Positions 16,577 through 23,745 of a DNA stretch of 36,710 nucleotides are shown here, in pieces. Location of the stretch: positions 1-36,710 of the forward strand of contig DUSI01000039.1 in NCBI GenBank assembly GCA_012842685.1. Reading direction: 5' to 3'. Positions within the stretch are counted from its first letter, which is position 1. Every line of letters begins with the position of its first letter. The notes below the pieces were generated by a model, which worked only from the letters and a program-made list of their open reading frames with translations, was not told the DNA's origin and did not search any database. Origin of the DNA: Candidatus Fermentithermobacillaceae bacterium. GTDB taxonomy: Bacteria > Bacillota > Sulfobacillia > Fermentithermobacillales > Fermentithermobacillaceae. Both the position numbers and the translations under genes were made by a program.

Positions 16577-17326
16577 TTGAGGTACGTTAGGATACACGGG
16601 AAGCAGCCGGTTAGCGAAGCCCTGTCAAGCGGGTGGCCCGTGCGCGAAATCGTGGTCAGGCAGGGGTCTAAGGACGCCTTCTTGACCGAGCTGATGTCAA
16701 AGGCCTCATCTTTGGGCATAAAGACGGTTGTTATGGACTCTTCCCAGTTTGACCGGGTGTTTCCCAGGCAAAGCCAGGGCGTGGTGGCTACGGTCAGGGA
16801 AGTGGAGATGAGGAGCCTGGACGACGTGCTCAGGGACATCCCAGCGGGAGAGGATCCCCTTTTCGTCGCCCTAGATGGGATCGAAGACCCTCACAACTTG
16901 GGGGCGATTGCGCGGACTTGCCTCGCCATGGGGGTACACGCGGTGGTGATCCCCAAGAGGAGGACCGCGGGACTCGGCGAGGGGGCGGCCAAGGCGTCCG
17001 CTGGAGCCATCTTCAGGCAGCCCATCTGCCAGGTTTCCAACATCCACTACTTCATCGAGTGGGCCAAGCGGAACGGGATGTGGGTGTATGGGCTCGACGC
17101 CGGAGGCACTTCGGACATTTGGAGCACCGACCTCACAGGCCCGGTGGCCCTGATAATCGGGGGAGAGGATAGGGGGCTTTCGCGGCTTACTCGAGAAAAA
17201 TGCGATTTCCTCATGAAAATACCCATGTTCGGCGAGATTGGCAGCCTAAACGCGAGCGTTGCCTGTGGCATAGCCATTTCCGAATGCAGAAGGCAGAGAC
17301 AGGAAAAGGCCAGCATAAGGCCCTAA
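16577..17326 (+). CDS. rlmB: 23S rRNA (guanosine-2'-O)-methyltransferase RlmB / TrmH family
   Basis: A 249-residue SPOUT methyltransferase. An N-terminal substrate-binding domain (residues 1-75) precedes the knotted SAM-binding domain with the three TrmH-family motifs: DPHNLGAIART (motif 1), IIGGEDRGLSRL (motif 2) and SLNASVACGIAISE (motif 3). E. coli RlmB methylates the 2'-OH of G2251 in the peptidyl-transferase P loop. Start TTG at 16577 with GGCGGAAGTGAGAG before it. In B. subtilis the homologue lies in the cysS-mrnC-rlmB-yacP-sigH segment; here it sits between thyX and sigH, which supports this assignment. Confidence 0.92.
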   Translation: MRYVRIHGKQPVSEALSSGWPVREIVVRQGSKDAFLTELMSKASSLGIKTVVMDSSQFDRVFPRQSQGVVATVREVEMRSLDDVLRDIPAGEDPLFVALDGIEDPHNLGAIARTCLAMGVHAVVIPKRRTAGLGEGAAKASAGAIFRQPICQVSNIHYFIEWAKRNGMWVYGLDAGGTSDIWSTDLTGPVALIIGGEDRGLSRLTREKCDFLMKIPMFGEIGSLNASVACGIAISECRRQRQEKASIRP

Positions 17327-17336
17327 AAACCCTCTA

Positions 17337-17366
17337 TTGCTTTTGTGAAGTTTACAAAAGTATAAT
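17337..17366 (+). promoter_or_regulatory. sigH promoter with inverted repeat in the spacer
   Basis: TTGCTT (17337-17342), an 18-base spacer and a perfect TATAAT (17361-17366). A perfect 7-bp inverted repeat, CTTTTGT (17340-17346) and ACAAAAG (17354-17360) with a 7-base centre, fills the interval between the boxes, which suits an operator for an unidentified repressor. The start codon is about 88 bases downstream, leaving an untranslated leader of about 80 bases. Confidence 0.72.
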
Positions 17367-17453
17367 GGGTTTGTCCCGGCAGCTCGTCCTAAGGAGCGCC
17401 GGGGATACGAGCGGGTACAGAGAAAGCTCCAGGGACCGGGGGAGGGGTGCTTT

Positions 17454-18131
17454 TTGACTAATGGCCCGCAGAGGGATCTGTACGCGGCTTTCGAGGCTTT
17501 GCAGGATGAAGAAGTCGTCGAAATAGCCCGTGCAGGGTCGGTGTTGGCGCAGGAGTATCTGATAAACAAGTTCCGGAGTTTCGTAAGGGCAAAAGCTAGG
17601 TCGTACTTCCTTATCGGCGCCGATAGGGAAGACATTATCCAAGAGGGCATGATAGGGCTTTATAAGGCCATACGAGATTTCCGGAGCGACAAGCTGGCTT
17701 CGTTCAAGGCGTTTGCCGAGCTATGCATTACGAGACAGATCATCACGGCAATCAAGACGGCAACACGGCAGAAGCACATTCCGCTCAACTCGTACGTCTC
17801 GCTGAACAGGCCAATCTATGACGAAGACTCAGACAGGACTCTTCTGGATATCATGCCCGGCAATCAGGTTCTCGATCCGGAAGAGATGGTTATCAATACA
17901 GAAGAAATCGGTTCTATGGAGACGAAGATCACCGAGATCTTGAGCGATCTCGAGTGGCAGGTTCTGAACTCGTATCTGGACGGCAAGTCCTATCTTGAGA
18001 TTGCTCAAGATCTGGACAGGCACGTAAAGTCGATAGACAACGCGCTCCAGAGAGTAAAACGCAAACTGGAGCGCTACCTGGATTCTAAGAACGGAACCAG
18101 GCACCAATCGGAGAACGTGGCCGCGAGGTAG
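17454..18131 (+). CDS. sigH: RNA polymerase sporulation/transition sigma factor SigH
   Basis: A 225-residue sigma-70-family factor with region 2 (DIIQEGMIGLYKAIRDF and the following helix through TRQIITAIKTATR) and region 4 (LSDLEWQVLNSYLDGKSYLEIAQDL) but no region 1.1 or full region 3. Sigma-H starts the transition to stationary phase, competence and sporulation in Bacillus. Start TTG at 17454 behind GGGGGAGGGG. It has its own promoter with an embedded inverted repeat and a strong terminator, so it is an independent unit after rlmB. Homologues at this position between rlmB and the rpmG-secE-nusG block are typical of Bacillota. Confidence 0.94.
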   Translation: MTNGPQRDLYAAFEALQDEEVVEIARAGSVLAQEYLINKFRSFVRAKARSYFLIGADREDIIQEGMIGLYKAIRDFRSDKLASFKAFAELCITRQIITAIKTATRQKHIPLNSYVSLNRPIYDEDSDRTLLDIMPGNQVLDPEEMVINTEEIGSMETKITEILSDLEWQVLNSYLDGKSYLEIAQDLDRHVKSIDNALQRVKRKLERYLDSKNGTRHQSENVAAR

Positions 18132-18152
18132 AAGCACAAGCGGCTCGGAAGC

Positions 18153-18184
18153 AGCAGGCCCGGCCAGAGGCCGGGCCTGCTTGT
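18153..18184 (+). terminator. sigH terminator
   Basis: A perfect 13-bp GC-rich stem (18153-18165 with 18169-18181) with an AGA loop, 21 bases after the sigH stop. Followed by TGTGTC, so the T tract is weak, but the stem is strong. Confidence 0.8.
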
Positions 18185-18213
18185 GTCGACATGCCGCTCA
18201 AGACTGGGGTGAG

Positions 18214-18242
18214 TTGACACCTCGGTCTTCACACGGTAGCAT
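18214..18242 (+). promoter_or_regulatory. promoter of tRNA-Thr(TGT)
   Basis: A perfect -35 TTGACA (18214-18219), a 17-base spacer and TAGCAT (18237-18242), 27 bases before the tRNA. Confidence 0.82.
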
Positions 18243-18269
18243 GGTTTTTGCGGCTTAGGTGCCGTGCGA

Positions 18270-18344
18270 GCCAGCGTAGCTCAAGGGTAGAGCAACTGAT
18301 TTGTAATCAGTAGGTTGGGGGTTCGATTCCCTTCGCTGGCTCCA
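18270..18344 (+). tRNA. tRNA-Thr (anticodon TGT)
   Basis: Acceptor GCCAGCG/CGCTGGC, anticodon loop TTTGTAA (anticodon TGT, reading ACA), a normal T-arm, discriminator T and an encoded CCA end. Confidence 0.95.
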
Positions 18345-18426
18345 TTTCTTTTTGCTAATCTTCTGGCCTTCCGGGGCACACTTCCAGCGAGAAGTTTCAG
18401 GAGTTCCCTGCCGGGAGGCGAGGAGA

Positions 18427-19758
18427 TTGCTAAGCAAGCTTCTTTACGCGATCGGCAACCCCCTAACAGATGAAGCCCTTGAGCTGATGCTTACCGAGGA
18501 CTATCCCAATAACCCCTTTGAGGTCGTAACCGTTGCCGAAAAACTCGGGCTCAGGGCGATTGTGGAAGCCATGATGCGGGCGCAGCTCGGAACGCCCCTC
18601 CAAAGGCCCTTCGGGAGCCCAAACGTGTGGTCGCCATGGCACAAGATTTTTCTGAACCCGAGGCAGCTCCACCACTTGCCCACGCCGAGCGTGAAAGAGA
18701 TAGACACTGAAACCGTCATCGGGCCCAGGGCTAAGAGGCCCCTTACTCTCAGCATACCCATCATGATAACCGGGATGTCCTACGGTGGCTCCCTGAGCCT
18801 AAAGCTCAAGATGGCCCTTGCCAAAGGTTCGGCCATGGTTGGGACTTCGACCAATACCGGGGAGTCAGGACTTGCGCCCGAAACGCGGGCGCTGGCAAAG
18901 TACATGGTTGGGCAGTACAATCGCGGCAATTTCCTGAGAGACCACGAGGCTTTGAGCCAGCTGGACGCGATCGAAGTACAGTGCGGCCAGGGTGCATTCG
19001 GGGGCGGCGTCGAGTCTACGATGCCGGCGGCGGGGATAGACGAACACCTACGGAAGACGATGGGCCTCAAGGAGGGCGAAGATGCGGTCATCTACTCGCG
19101 GCACGCCGGTACGGAGACTCCGGAAGACGTCGTCAGGCTTGTAAACGATCTCAAGGCCCGGTACGACGTCCCCGTCGGAGTCAAGATCGCCGCCTCAGAC
19201 TTCATAGAGCTGGACCTCGAGGTGATCGCCTGCACCAAAGCGGACTTCATCGTGATAGACGGGTCAGAGGGAGGGACTGCGGTCGCGCCGCCGACCCTAG
19301 AGGACGATGTGGGGCTCCCTACCCTATATGGCCTGGTCCGTGCGACTGACTGGCTGAACGCGCAGGGCATCAGGGATCGCCTGAGCGTCATCGCCGCCGG
19401 AGGCCTCAAGACCCCGGGCGATTTCCTGAAAGCGCTTGCCCTCGGGGCGGACGCGGTGTACATAGGCACCATGGCCGTCCTGGCGGCGATCCACACGCAG
19501 GTCACGCAGGTAGTACCCAAAGCCGCCCCTGCCCAGATGGCCTTGTACACCGGTCGCTTCGCAGACAAACTGGACGTGGAAAAGGCGGCGTCCTCTCTCG
19601 CCAAGTTCCTTCAGTCGTGCGTTGCCGAGATGAAACTCGCCGTCCAGGCCGTAGGCAAGCGGTCAACCAGAGAGCTGACGCGGGATGACCTCGTGACGGT
19701 CGATAAGGACCTGGCAGAGTTCGCCGGGATAAGGTACGCCGGGCACAGGAGGGAATAG
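18427..19758 (+). CDS. stand-alone glutamate-synthase-type FMN-binding domain protein
   Basis: A 443-residue protein built around the FMN-binding TIM-barrel of the glutamate synthase large subunit. Visible blocks are IMITGMSYGGSLS, GTSTNTGESGL, VGVKIAAS, VIDGSEGGTAVAPP and IAAGGLKTPGDFLKALALGADAV. It lacks the N-terminal glutaminase domain and the C-terminal beta-helix of GltB, and I see no cysteine cluster for a 3Fe-4S centre. It may be an archaeal-type glutamate synthase subunit or an unrelated FMN oxidoreductase. Start TTG at 18427 has GGGAGG 8 bases upstream; TTG at 18352 gives an extra 25 residues with no good ribosome binding site. It follows tRNA-Thr by 82 bases and may be read from the tRNA promoter. 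Electron-donor and glutaminase partners are not in the window. Confidence 0.82.
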   Translation: MLSKLLYAIGNPLTDEALELMLTEDYPNNPFEVVTVAEKLGLRAIVEAMMRAQLGTPLQRPFGSPNVWSPWHKIFLNPRQLHHLPTPSVKEIDTETVIGPRAKRPLTLSIPIMITGMSYGGSLSLKLKMALAKGSAMVGTSTNTGESGLAPETRALAKYMVGQYNRGNFLRDHEALSQLDAIEVQCGQGAFGGGVESTMPAAGIDEHLRKTMGLKEGEDAVIYSRHAGTETPEDVVRLVNDLKARYDVPVGVKIAASDFIELDLEVIACTKADFIVIDGSEGGTAVAPPTLEDDVGLPTLYGLVRATDWLNAQGIRDRLSVIAAGGLKTPGDFLKALALGADAVYIGTMAVLAAIHTQVTQVVPKAAPAQMALYTGRFADKLDVEKAASSLAKFLQSCVAEMKLAVQAVGKRSTRELTRDDLVTVDKDLAEFAGIRYAGHRRE

Positions 19759-19760
19759 GA

Positions 19761-19791
19761 CCTGGAACCGCGTGCGTCTTGAGGTTCCAGG
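19761..19791. repeat. inverted repeat between convergent genes (possible terminator)
   Basis: A perfect 9-bp inverted repeat (19761-19769 and 19783-19791) with a 13-base loop starts two bases after the stop of the FMN-domain gene and sits in the gap to the convergent capA-like gene. There is no T run on either strand, so termination is only possible, not shown. Confidence 0.4.
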
Positions 19792-19855
19792 GTAACCCGC
19801 CTCGAGGCCGCACGCGCGCCGCGATCCGGAACGACAGATCTCAAGGGACAGGTCC

Positions 19856-21199
19856 CTAGGACAACTCTATGATGCCCGTCTCCCCATCGATGCGGATCTC
19901 CGTCCCGTAGGGCTCGGAGAGCCTCTGCATCCTCTCCAGGATCCTCCGGGCGATCTCTTTCCGCGCCAGCACCGGGCGTCCCCGCTGGGGTCTGGGCCTA
20001 TCCCAACCCAGATACAGGGGGTAGAGGACGGCGCGTTTGAACTCTCCGCCTTCGTACTGGAGGGACCCCAAGATGCTCTCCCAGTAGGCCACGTCGGCCG
20101 GGAATCCCCTGGTATCGTTCATGCTCCTCTTGTCGTACATGTCCGCAGGAGTCGCGTCGAGGCCGAGCCCGGCCCGGTCGTAGATGTCCTGCGGGTGTCG
20201 TCGGACAAGGTCGTTCTGGAAGATGAAGTTGCCCAGGCTGTAGAAAATGGGTTTGCCGTTGTAGATCTCGATGCCCCTCAAGACGTGAGGGCCGTGGCCT
20301 ATGAATGCGTCTGCTCCCGCGTCTATGCACGCCCTCGCGAAAGTCTCGATGAAATCGGCCGGGACTTCCCTTTCGAGGCGGCTCTCGTGGGCGTGGAGGG
20401 AAAAGAACACCCAGTCCGCCTGCCTCCTGGCATCCCTTATCCACTTGGTGATCTCGGCGACGTCCTGAGCGTTCGGCTCCGTACGGATACCCGGTTTGTC
20501 CGAAAGCACGAACCTAAGACCGGAGAATAGGAGCTCGCCTTCTTTTTCGTGGAGGTACCCTGCCTTCTTGGCGTAGGCCTTTGCGGCAGAAAGCCCGAGG
20601 GAGTCCTCCAGCTGCCTCAGGAAGTCCATCTGCTCCGTGGTGACTTCGTAATACGTCGTGTACCTCAGGGGCGATAGCCCGGGACGGCCCTGGAAATCGG
20701 GCCGCTGGTGTCCTGCCCTTCCCCACGGCGCAAAGGTCGAGCTGGCCGAGAGGAGGGCCACTCTCCCTCGTGGCGTCTCGAGGTAGGCGGGCGACCTCGC
20801 TTCTCCCAGGTTTTCGCCCACGCCCGCGTGGGCTATGCCTGCTTTATCCAGGACCTCGGTCGTTATGCGCATCCCTTCGTATGAGTAATCGAGGGAATGG
20901 TTGTTTGCCCTGCTGACCATTTGGAAGCCTGCCCACTTGAACTCCTCAACCAAGGAACATGCGGCCCCGGCATAGGTGCCTCCGCTGTCTGCTGCCGGGA
21001 TCCCCTTCCAGTCATTTAGCAGGACCTCCAGGTTAGTAAACCCGACCGTGTGGCTCCTTATTGTGTCGAACACGGCCAGGAAATCGTCTTCCTGGTAGGT
21101 GGAAATCTGGGTGGTCATAAACGAATCGCCGGTTATGGCAAGGTCAAACTTGCCGTCCACGCCTCTAGCGATCTTCGCGCTCTTCGCTTCTTCGGCCAA
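19856..21199 (-). CDS. CapA-family protein (PGA_cap metallophosphatase-like), no signal peptide
   Basis: A 447-residue protein of the CapA/PgsA-like calcineurin-type fold: metal-site motifs ITGDSF near the N-terminus, FTNLEV, ANNHSLDY, a HAGVG block, FFSLHAHES and the C-terminal GHGPHVLRGIEIYNGKPIFYSLGNFIF stretch split across several conserved residues. CapA members take part in poly-gamma-glutamate capsule export or have unknown phosphoesterase roles. Unlike CapA/PgsA it has no N-terminal membrane anchor or signal peptide, and no capB/capC neighbours, so a cytoplasmic enzyme with another substrate is more likely. TTG at 21199 with GAGGTG 6 bases upstream is preferred over GTG at 21208, which lies inside that ribosome binding site. 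Confidence 0.8.
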   Translation of the reverse strand: MAEEAKSAKIARGVDGKFDLAITGDSFMTTQISTYQEDDFLAVFDTIRSHTVGFTNLEVLLNDWKGIPAADSGGTYAGAACSLVEEFKWAGFQMVSRANNHSLDYSYEGMRITTEVLDKAGIAHAGVGENLGEARSPAYLETPRGRVALLSASSTFAPWGRAGHQRPDFQGRPGLSPLRYTTYYEVTTEQMDFLRQLEDSLGLSAAKAYAKKAGYLHEKEGELLFSGLRFVLSDKPGIRTEPNAQDVAEITKWIRDARRQADWVFFSLHAHESRLEREVPADFIETFARACIDAGADAFIGHGPHVLRGIEIYNGKPIFYSLGNFIFQNDLVRRHPQDIYDRAGLGLDATPADMYDKRSMNDTRGFPADVAYWESILGSLQYEGGEFKRAVLYPLYLGWDRPRPQRGRPVLARKEIARRILERMQRLSEPYGTEIRIDGETGIIELS

Positions 21200-21414
21200 G
21201 CCAATCACCTCACGTTAGTCTTTCGCCCCCGGTTGCCCTACTCCTCTAGGGCACAAGACTTCTTCACACCATAAGAGCCTTTCAGGTAATCGATCCGGTT
21301 GGTACAATTAGAGTAGTCTGCCTGTCTGTTTCTTCTGCGGAGGATAAGCTCTGGCAAGCCCGCTGAAGAGAACGCAATACAGATAAAAAATGTGATGCAG
21401 ATACTGTCTGAGCA

Positions 21415-22935
21415 TTGGGGGAGGCGGTTGAACTGGCGGTTCTGGGAGAGAAGTTCCGGGAAGTCGTAATGTCAGTTTTTCCAGTCGTCGTAATCACGCT
21501 CATCCTCAGCGTCACTGTGGTCCCCCTCGAGCCGGTCGTCTTGACTCGCTTCCTCATAGGAGCCCTGTTCATTGTCATCGGGCTTTCTATCTTCCTGTTT
21601 GGGGCGGAAATAGGTGTCGCGGCGATCGGCAACCACATGGGTTCGGCGATAGCCAGCAGCAACAACTTGTGGGTCGTAGGGATCGCAGGACTCGTCCTGG
21701 GCTTTCTGATAAGCATCTGTGAACCGGATCTTCACATCCTGGCGGGTCAAGTGAACAAGGTGACTTCCGGTGCTCTATCTAAAGCTTCACTCGTCGTGGC
21801 GGTTTCCGTAGGGATAGCCGTATTGCTTGCGGTCGGGTTCTTGAGGATCATCAAGAACGTTGCCCTCAAATGGGTGTATTTTGCGTGCTACCTCTTCATA
21901 TTCATCCTTGCCCTCAATTCGTCCCCCGAATTCGTGGCGATAGCCTTTGACTCGTCGGGGGCGACCACCGGAGCCATGACGGTGCCGTTCATGCTGGCTC
22001 TCGGACTGGGAGTCTCCTCGCTAAAAGGGATTGCGTCTGAAGAGGACAGCTTCGGCCTGGTGGGGATCGTCTCTGCCGGGGCGATCATGCCGGTGCTCCT
22101 CATGAGCGTGCTGTCGGCTGACGCAAGAGTGACCGGGTCTTTGCCTCCGGCCGATTTGGATAACGGCGCCCTTTTCGGGCCTTTTGCCCAAGCTCTGCCC
22201 GGAGCCATGAGGGACATCGGCCTCTCTCTTCTTCCCATGGCCGTGCTGTTCGCGATCTTTCAAATAAGGTACTTGAGGCTGCCGAGGAGGCCCCTATCCA
22301 GGATCGTAAAGGGGATCATCTACACGTTCGTAGGCCTCACGCTGTTCCTCACGGGCGTGAACGCCGGCTTCATGGACGTGGGCAGCATCGTAGGGTACAC
22401 CCTCGCGTCCCTTGAGAACAAGGCCATCGTGGTGTTCGCAGGGCTCTTCCTGGGTCTTGCGGTGGTGCTTGCAGAACCTGCCGTCCACGTGCTTGTGAGG
22501 CAGATCGAGGACGTGACAAGCGGTTACCTTACTGGTAAAGTAGTTTTCCCTGCCCTTTCGCTGGGGGTGGGCCTTTCGGTAGGCCTTTCTATCCTCAGGA
22601 TAGTGGTCCCGGGCATAAAGCTCTGGCACTACCTGCTCCCGGGCTGGGCAGTGGCCGTGGGGCTGGGCTTCCTCGTCCCCGGCCTTTTCGTGGGTATGGC
22701 TTTTGACTCGGGTGGCGTAGCTTCAGGGCCTATGACCGCCACGTTTATCCTGGCGTTCGCCCAAGGCGTCGCCGAGGCCATTGAAGGCGCCGACGTCATG
22801 GTCGAGGGCTTCGGCATGATCGCCATGGTAGCTATGACACCGGTCATAGCTTTGCAGGTCTTGGGTCTTCTCTATGCGAAAAAGTCGGTAAAGGAGGCGG
22901 AACCCGGTGGCACAGGAAGCCGAGAGGAAGTATGA
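21415..22935 (+). CDS. DUF1538-type membrane protein with internal duplication (putative transporter)
   Basis: Up to 506 residues, with about 12 hydrophobic segments. It is an internal tandem duplication: the block EPxxHxLxxQxxxVTSG begins at residue 103 and again at 354, and the block AFDSxGxxxGxMTxxFxLA at 177 and again at 429, giving a repeat period of about 252 residues. I recognise this as the DUF1538 family; its function is not established. The charged/polar signature inside hydrophobic surroundings suggests ion or substrate binding in a two-fold pseudo-symmetric transporter. The start is uncertain: TTG 21415 lies within the only good Shine-Dalgarno (GGGGGAGG, 21417-21424); a CTG at 21433 has ideal spacing, and ATG 21469 would cut into the first helix. 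The gene overlaps the P-II-like gene by 29 bases. Confidence 0.85.
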   Translation: MGEAVELAVLGEKFREVVMSVFPVVVITLILSVTVVPLEPVVLTRFLIGALFIVIGLSIFLFGAEIGVAAIGNHMGSAIASSNNLWVVGIAGLVLGFLISICEPDLHILAGQVNKVTSGALSKASLVVAVSVGIAVLLAVGFLRIIKNVALKWVYFACYLFIFILALNSSPEFVAIAFDSSGATTGAMTVPFMLALGLGVSSLKGIASEEDSFGLVGIVSAGAIMPVLLMSVLSADARVTGSLPPADLDNGALFGPFAQALPGAMRDIGLSLLPMAVLFAIFQIRYLRLPRRPLSRIVKGIIYTFVGLTLFLTGVNAGFMDVGSIVGYTLASLENKAIVVFAGLFLGLAVVLAEPAVHVLVRQIEDVTSGYLTGKVVFPALSLGVGLSVGLSILRIVVPGIKLWHYLLPGWAVAVGLGFLVPGLFVGMAFDSGGVASGPMTATFILAFAQGVAEAIEGADVMVEGFGMIAMVAMTPVIALQVLGLLYAKKSVKEAEPGGTGSREEV

Positions 22936-23572
22936 GCTTATTTGGGTCGTTGTCAATTTCGGCGTAGGCAGCAAAGTGCTCAGGGCCGCCAGAGAACACG
23001 GGGTGACCGGCGGGACTGTCCTCCTTGGACGGGGCACCGTCAGAAGCTCGCTGCTGGAGCTGCTAGGGATAAACGATATCCGGAAAGAAATCGTACTCAT
23101 GATAGCCGACAGCCAGACGGCGCAAAAGGCTCTAGAAGAACTAGACAAGAAGTTTGATTTCGCCAAGCCGCACCACGGCATTGCCTTCTCGACCGACGTC
23201 GTAGGGCTGTTCGGAGTGCGGGATTGTCCTTGCTATGACTCAGGCAAAAGCACAGGTGGTGACGACATGTACAAGGCGATTTTCGCCGTTGTCGACAAGG
23301 GAAAGGCGGAAGAAGTGATAGACGCTGCTACGGCCGCAGGCTCGAGAGGGGCCACCGTCATCCACGGCAGGGGTTCGGGGATCCACGAGAAGAAGATGCT
23401 TTTCTCCATGCCGGTTGAGCCGGAGAAAGACATAGTGATGATCTTGGCTCCGGAGACCTTGGTTGAACCCATATCCAACGCGATCAGGGAAGCCCTCAGG
23501 ATCGACGAACCGGGCAAGGGAATAATGTTCATCCTCGACATAAACAAGACCTACGGACTCACCCAAGGGTGA
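22907..23572 (+). CDS. tandem P-II-like (GlnB fold) regulatory protein
   Basis: A 221-residue protein that reads as two P-II-like ferredoxin-fold domains in tandem (about residues 8-107 and 121-221). Each starts with a hydrophobic strand (ELIWVVVNFG, YKAIFAVVDKG), continues with a helix and a strand ending in GRG at the base of a T-loop-like segment, and then a strand such as EIVLMIAD or DIVMILAP. A linker with CPCYDSG (about 108-120) joins them. P-II proteins are trimers that sense ATP/ADP and small effectors and gate transporters or enzymes. The canonical uridylylated Tyr of GlnB is not apparent. Start GTG 22907 with AAGGAGG 9 bases upstream. Overlap with the DUF1538 gene strongly suggests that it regulates that membrane protein. 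Confidence 0.85.
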   Translation: MAQEAERKYELIWVVVNFGVGSKVLRAAREHGVTGGTVLLGRGTVRSSLLELLGINDIRKEIVLMIADSQTAQKALEELDKKFDFAKPHHGIAFSTDVVGLFGVRDCPCYDSGKSTGGDDMYKAIFAVVDKGKAEEVIDAATAAGSRGATVIHGRGSGIHEKKMLFSMPVEPEKDIVMILAPETLVEPISNAIREALRIDEPGKGIMFILDINKTYGLTQG

Positions 23573-23591
23573 GCTCCAAAGAGTCTTCTGG

Positions 23592-23638
23592 GACAAGGCC
23601 GGCCTCGCTTCATGAGGCCGGTCTTGTCGTTCGTTTTT
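23592..23638 (+). terminator. terminator of the DUF1538/P-II pair
   Basis: A 15-bp stem (23592-23606 with 23614-23628, one G-T pair), a 7-base loop and a T-rich tail (GTTCGTTTTT), 20 bases after the stop of the P-II-like gene. It closes the two-gene unit. Confidence 0.9.
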
Positions 23639-23745
23639 CGTCCGTTCAGCCCGGCGTGCTCAAGGATGGTCACTTTCCGCCCGCAAGGGATCGAGCCCAT
23701 CCCGTGGAATTCTTCCCTGAAGTTCTGTGGCAGGGAGGGTCTTAG

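Noticed and set aside
17340-17360. sigH palindrome as a Rex, CcpA (cre) or FNR site
   Set aside because: Half-sites resemble TTGTGAA and TTTACAA, but the centre spacing does not match the Rex, cre or FNR consensus. I therefore report it only as an unidentified inverted repeat.
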